From contig CM060174.1 of the NCBI GenBank assembly GCA_030549775.1, forward strand, positions 98,472,132 through 98,536,131: a DNA stretch of 64,000 bases, in the 5' to 3' direction. The stretch is from Tamarix chinensis (Eukaryota > Streptophyta > Magnoliopsida > Caryophyllales > Tamaricaceae). A program made the position numbers and the translations under genes. The notes beneath the pieces are model-generated. The model did not search any database. It saw nothing but the letters and a program-made list of their open reading frames with translations, and was not told the DNA's origin. Positions within the stretch are counted from its first letter, which is position 1, and every line of letters begins with the position of its first letter. Shown piece by piece: positions 58,797-64,000 of the stretch.

Positions 58797-61243
58797 CATG
58801 CTCTTTAGCTTTAAATGATTGGTATATTATTCATGATTGATTCACAGGCATTAAACACATTGAGGCATATAAGCATATAAGGTAAGTCAAGATCCTTAAT
58901 CTCTTTAAACCCTAGTTTCACACTCCTAGCATCATTCTCTCATACTGATCATTCAACCATAAATTATAATATATCATTCTCAAATATCATCTTGATTATC
59001 ATACTCACAATTCATGGTCTAACTCCCACATCATACACATACAATAATAATCTTATCCCAAAGTGCTACTCACATAATTATCGAAATCCTAATTTCACAA
59101 GTAGTCTTAATTCTTCCCATAAGACTCTTATGATTCCCAAATTCAATATGCATTCTTATAATGCCAATATTAGAAACATATATATAATTGTGGATTAACT
59201 CTAGGGTTTTACACATGGGATAATAAGATTATCATTTCATGTCATTATGCCCTAATTAGACCATTATCTTATTTTGAAGAACCTAAGACAAGCAATAATC
59301 CTTCCAAAATATTTCTTAAGATATCATTATCATATTTTGATCCACCAAACACATTACCATACCAAAGTCTCCTTATTAATCCATAACGACCAAAATGCCC
59401 TTAAGTATAACCAATATCCTTTATTTTATAAAATCATGTACCTTTCACAACCATTATTTTTCCAAATCCACCATTTAAATTTATTCCTCATAAATATTCT
59501 TATTCCCATATATCATATCTTATTTAGCCTATATTTTATACCATACAATATATTTCCCACAAATACATCATGAATATATCAAAACCATATCCATACCTCT
59601 TGCCCATTCTTACTTTCTTTCAAAACATATATTCTATATAATCACAATATAACATCAATAACATACATTAAATCATATAGCAACAATATCATGGAAATTC
59701 ACATAACCATATAAGAAAATAACACAAAAATCCTAAAACATCGATTAGTATCCTTACCAACTAGGACACCGAACTCTAAGCACATAAATCCTAGACCTCC
59801 TCCTTTGAGATCACCGGAATATCACCTATGAAAAATAACATAATACATGATTAGGTTTGAAGAGTATAACCAAGGAAAAAGTTAAGGTAAAAAAGGGTAA
59901 AAATGAAAATAACCAGAGTCAAATGGAAGCTTGAGTTGTGTAGATGTGTGGTGGAATGTAGGGTGGAGATATCGTAAAATTTTAATAGTGCTTTGATAAG
60001 GTTTGGGGGTGAAAAAGAGGGTGCATAACCGAAATGGGGAGTTACACGGGCGTGCTGCAGCTAGTGCGCCCCCAAGTCGTGAGTTGGAAGCGTGCACGAC
60101 CAGGCTATATGAAGAGGCACGCTCGTGTTCAATCTCTAGCAGAACAGACTTAATGTGAAGAGATACACAAGGGCATATAACAGGCTATGAGATGGTTGTG
60201 AGAAAGATGCACGAGGAGGCTATGCTAGATTGCATGGGTGTGCGATAGTAAAAATTAGTGTTGCACGACTGTGCTTGCGGCTATGCACAGGTCACGTGTC
60301 TTATAAAAATGAAATGAACGCAAGGGAAAGAGAGAGAAAAATGGCAGCAAGGGAAGGATGGGGTGACCTTAATGGTCGGTCTACCAATCGATGGACGGTG
60401 TGTGGCAGAACACAGTGGTGATGGTGGTGAAAATGGTGTTTTAATCATGCAAAATAGGGCATGACCGCATGGGAAAAAGAAAATAAGAAGAAGAAGAAAT
60501 GAAAGGGAGCTTGGGTATGCTATTTTGGATGGAGTGTGGGTAAGAAATGACACAAATAAAAGATTAAGGAAGGAGAGTGAAGTAGTGCATGTGTGTAAGG
60601 GAAGTGCGAATGGTGACAAAAAATGTAGAGGGAGGTTTGCAAACGGGGAAGAAAAATATAGAGGGGGTTTAGGTTGAGCATGAGGGATAACAAGGAGGTG
60701 ATGGTTGTGTGTTTTAGGATGAAGTTACAGAGGGTGTAGCAAGAGATGATGATGGTGTGTGTGAACATGTTGCGTGAAAATGAAAAATGGCAGGGGATGT
60801 GTGTGCGTGCAAGTTTGGCAGCTTGAGAAGAAGAAAAGGGTGAGGGATGGTGAATGATGTTGGCTGCAAAGGTGTGATGGGAGATGGTTTGATAATGCAA
60901 GTTACAAGTTGCAAGTTGAGAAAGTCAAGTTTTACAGCACAAGTGACAGGAGAAAGGAGAAGAAAAAGAAAAGGAGAAAGAAAAAGAAAAAAGGGAATTT
61001 TTTAGATTAGCTTTAGATAATTTTAGATTAGCTAAAATAGGTAGGATTAGTGATAAATTTTAGCGAAATCAATATCGAGTTACAAAATATGGTTTATTCG
61101 GGTCAAATGTTCGGATTTAGTTAAGATTTTGGGATTAAGACATTTGGTTAAGGTTAAAATAATATTTTCTCAAGATTAGAATTAAATTAAGGTATTAATG
61201 ATACAACATTAGGCTAAGCAAAATTTTGGGGTATTACATAATC

Positions 61244-62970
61244 AATAGTAAGAAAGAGGCTTTGATCGTATCCCCTACATGTTAATCCAAGCCAAGTGTG
61301 AAAGAAGGAAATTTAGATCAATTATGCCAAAATAATGAATCTTCCTTGATAGCATCTAATTACTGAATAGTTTGTGTTAAACCAAGTGAATTTTACTTTG
61401 AAGTTTAGATCAATCTTAGGTAGTATTTCGGGCCTAATTCATCATGAGAAAGGCTAAGAATCTTTTGGGAAAATTTTGTAATGTGCTATCAAGGTTCCAT
61501 TTTAGTGTAAGAAATTTTCTCAAAAATTTGAGTTTCATAAATAGACTTAGTTTGACAAACCATTTGGTTTTTTTTGGCTAACCAGTCATTCGATCGGATC
61601 GTCAACCATTCGATTAGTTTGGTTAAGTAAAAACTAGTAAGTTGAAATGACAAACCAGTCGATTAGTTCATGGAGCAAGTCGATCAGTCCACCTAAAAAC
61701 TTGCTTAATTTAGTTTTCCAAATTCATTTCAAATCCAACTTTATCTCAAACCCAATCATAGTTCCAAATTAAAATCAAACACCAACAAATGGCATAATTT
61801 CCCATTCTAACATTTACAAAAAGGTGAGTTATTACATGGAACCACAGGGAAATCGCCTAATAAATCATAATAAAACACCATTAGGATTAGACTATATACT
61901 TAAGGAAATCTAAGAGTGAAAGAAGGTAGAAAAAGAAAAACAAACCATAGGGAAAACTTGTGTAACCAAAGAGATAAGAGACGATAAAGTTCTATTGAGC
62001 CAAGAGGGTGGTAGCAATGGCACAAGATTTCATTTTTATGGGGCAATCAACGACCAAAGGAGCCAAAAAATGGAGAGAATTAAAGGTGGGCTATGCTAAA
62101 GGAGGTAGGTGGGAATCGGTAATTTTGGCTAAAGTAAGGTAGTGTGGCATTTGGTTGGAATTGCTAAAAGGTGGTGGGGGATGTTCGGTTGATGTTGTCA
62201 AAATGAAGGGTTTGCGCCTGTGGAAGCTGCCAAAGATGGAGGGGGTGCATCGGTGGAAACTCCCACGGCCTAGGAGGAAAGGAAAAGTAAACAGGTTGTG
62301 GTGTGTTTGGCCAAAGGAGGAGTTTGTGGTACGGTAGATTTAGCCGATGGTTATGGGGGGTCTCGAGGCAAGTTGACACAGGTGGTGGAGGTGCCCCGAT
62401 GGGGGTTTTTGAAGTTGTTTTTGTGACGACAAAGAGGAGGTGAAGGAGGAATACGATTATGCTATTGTTGCAAAAAAAAATAAAAGGGAGAGAATAGAGG
62501 GTGGTCAGGGCATTTATTGTTGGGTTTATATATACATACATGTGCACAAATATGGGGGTTGCGTTCGACCAAAAAAATTCAATGTGGACCGTTAAGATGA
62601 GGAGCGGAGTTGATGGGGGTAGAGGGTAAGCTTGGAAGGGGAGTCATGCACATAAGGGGAATGGAAAATAAGGGGGAAAATACGTGGGAAAGGAGAAGTA
62701 AAAGAAAAGGGGGAAAGGGAGATGGTGTGGGTTTAGGTTTAGGTTAAAAATAATTGAGGTTAGAGTATTAGGATAAATTAATTAAATGATCATTGGGTAT
62801 TAGGTTTAGATTAGGAAAGATATTAATGACCAAAAATAAAAATTAGGGTTAGGTTAAGATTTATGATTAAGGAGTTAGGCTAAGATAGAAAAATAAATTT
62901 TTCGAGTTGAGAAATAGATTATGATATTAATTACGAGGGATTAGAGTTAGCTAAAATTTAGGGTATTACA
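61244..62970. other. Element F, right part
   Basis: Non-coding; G-rich at 62040-62720. The frames 62155-62337 and 62164-62547 overlap on opposite strands and look like by-products of the G-rich part. GTTAGG/TTAGGTT words occur at 62730-62890. Confidence 0.45.
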
Positions 62971-64000
62971 CTCTTAGATATGGTACTTTAGGGCCAAGTA
63001 TTTTTCCATTATTTTTCCGATGATGAAATGGGTATTTATCCACATTAAGTGACCAAATTACCATCAATGTACTTAATGGATGTGCTTTAATACCTTGTCT
63101 GAATAATTCATCTAATAGGCAAATATCCCATCTTTGATTTGATCAAATTGGTGTTGGAGACAATACTTGGTGGTTTTCAAGTATTTCATTTCAAATTCTC
63201 TCATCATGCAATTAGTCATCTGCCAGATCACATCAATAGTCCTAATAATATTTAATCACAAAACCCAACTCAGTCCTCTTAATAAAAAATCATGGACTAA
63301 TGGGATAATTTACATATCCTTCTCTTATCAAGTAATCACTTAGGTAATTATACCACATTCGCTTATAAGTCCATACAGAGGTTTTTGTAGCTTTATTGAG
63401 TACATATGATGAGGTTTTGATTTAGATCGCTCGGGCATGTTTAATCCCTATAATATTTTCATATAGATGTCGATTCCCAATGACCTATATGCAGTGACCA
63501 CATCCATGATGTGCATTTGCACTCTTTCTGACACTACCAAACTAACTAGAGACCTTAGGGTTATTACATCCATCATGGGGGAATAGGTTTATGTAAATTC
63601 AATTCTTGGCTTTTGGGTAAAGCCTTGGGCCACCAATATAGATTTATATTTTACAACCTCGTTACACTTTTACGCACAAACACCCACTTCTAGCCGAATG
63701 ATTTGATACATACAAGTGTTGGACTAATAGATTCAAACATTCCTCATTTGTTTAGTGAGTCTGAGTCCAGCTCTACTAGTATGGCATCTTTCTAGTTATC
63801 ATAATCATTCCTTTGTCAACATTCCTCAATTTAATGAGGTTTATTGTCATTTTCATGTATAATGTCGATGGTGACGTTATATATAAAAATATCATTGATG
63901 ACGATTTCAGCTCTACACCACCCACTTTCGATGGTAGCATCGACCAACACCATAAAATATCGAAATGGTCTACATGGTGGTGTTATTAGCCCACATATGT
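62971..64000 (-). pseudogene. Ty1-copia retrotransposon pol fragment (integrase remnant and reverse transcriptase)
   Basis: On the minus strand, from the right edge inward, it reads GPFRYFMVLVDA (integrase core), an apparent internal deletion, KDAILVELDS, KWVFVRK, EVVKYKSILVAQGFTQKP, TYSPMMDVITLRSLVSLVV, MDVVTAY, GLNMPERSKSK, MYSIKLQKPLYGL (about 63370-63415), MWYNYLSDYLIREGYVN (about 63300-63362), MREFEMKYL and GPKVPYLR (about 62971-63000). This is the order of plant Ty1-copia polyproteins. Stops and frame changes are frequent, and the YVDD catalytic box is unrecognisable. The frame is cut at 62970 by element F. The 5' part lies beyond the window. It is an old, inactive copy. Confidence 0.88.

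Larger units (their letters stand above)
57782..61238 (-). mobile_element. Solo LTR E (3457 bp), minus orientation, nested in F
   Basis: In its own orientation it starts TGTAATACCCCAAAATTTTG (from 61238) and ends with GGGTGTTATA (57782), CA having become TA. A perfect taatc duplication flanks it (57777-57781 and 61239-61243). It has a moderately GC-rich part (about 59880-61000), two diverged stem modules (58409-58796), a hairpin (58235-58253) and a 3' block (57822-57869). It is the most diverged of the five elements that carry the modules. There is no coding sequence; the frames at 60281-60914 are low-complexity and overlap on both strands. Confidence 0.82.
57777..61243. repeat. Target-site duplication of LTR E (taatc)
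   Basis: A perfect five-base match between 57777-57781 and 61239-61243, directly outside the element ends. Confidence 0.88.
51178..62970 (-). mobile_element. LTR-like element F, interrupted by D and E (left border uncertain)
   Basis: The right end is clear: on the minus strand TGTAATACCCTAAATTTTAG begins at 62970, in the middle of a copia frame. The left end is proposed at TATAACACTC (51178), the same form as the decayed end of element E (TATAACACCC). Removing D and E leaves about 3.3 kb, close to E's 3.46 kb. The expected duplication of ctctt (62971-62975) is not found at 51173-51177 (atccc), so the left border stays unproven. The interior is non-coding, with a G-rich part at 62040-62720 corresponding to the GC islands of the other LTRs. 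Confidence 0.4.

Noticed and set aside
60281..60914. Overlapping minus-strand frames rich in Ser, Phe, His and Thr
   Set aside because: Low-complexity by-products of the purine-rich part of LTR E; no family features.

Overview
This is a nuclear window from a flowering plant, most likely a eudicot with a large repeat-rich genome. It is AT-rich and has GT-AG spliced exons. It holds plant-type Helitron, PIF/Harbinger, Ty1-copia and long-LTR elements, and only one intact host gene. I cannot name the species from the sequence.

Layout. (1) 1-8134: a gene-bearing island. The only complete gene is OST1/ribophorin I on the minus strand (start codon 7894, stop 2575, ten exons, 614 codons by my assembly). 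It encodes a subunit of the ER oligosaccharyltransferase. An exon-like open frame of unknown identity lies at 541-743. (2) 8135-29092: a decayed autonomous Helitron on the minus strand with recognisable ends (A^TC...CTAG^T). It carries an RPA70-like gene and a Rep/helicase gene. The Rep/helicase is split by a 4.57-kb solo LTR (element A). The Helitron ends 240 bp upstream of the OST1 start codon. (3) 29217-44561: a PIF/Harbinger transposon on the plus strand with a DDE transposase and a Myb/SANT-like ORF, both broken. It is interrupted by solo LTR B (33622-44079), which is itself interrupted by solo LTR C (37235-42230). (4) 44562-50913: old repeats, a second set of plus-strand Helitron fragments (RPA-like and helicase C-terminus), and a paralogous copy of the Harbinger target region. 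(5) 50914-64000: a 5S-like (Cassandra-type) LTR, then a putative LTR-like element F containing solo LTRs D and E in minus orientation. F abuts a Ty1-copia pol remnant that runs off the right edge.

The LTR-like elements A-E have TG...CA ends (one CA decayed to TA) and five-base target duplications, four of them perfect (B gttac, C ataac, D gaaag, E taatc). None shows protein-coding sequence. The nesting gives a relative order: Helitron before A, Harbinger before B before C, copia before F before D and E.

The most interesting signal is inside these LTRs. All five carry, about 415-510 bases before their 3' end, a hairpin whose arms differ between elements but still pair. Just upstream lie one to three larger modules: a 19-base quasi-palindrome centred on CTATAATAG is repeated between two arms that again differ between modules yet stay complementary. 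Where changes leave non-Watson-Crick pairs, several are G.U-compatible only in the element's sense strand. This looks like a conserved structured RNA domain in a group of long plant LTRs, and I do not recognise a description of it.
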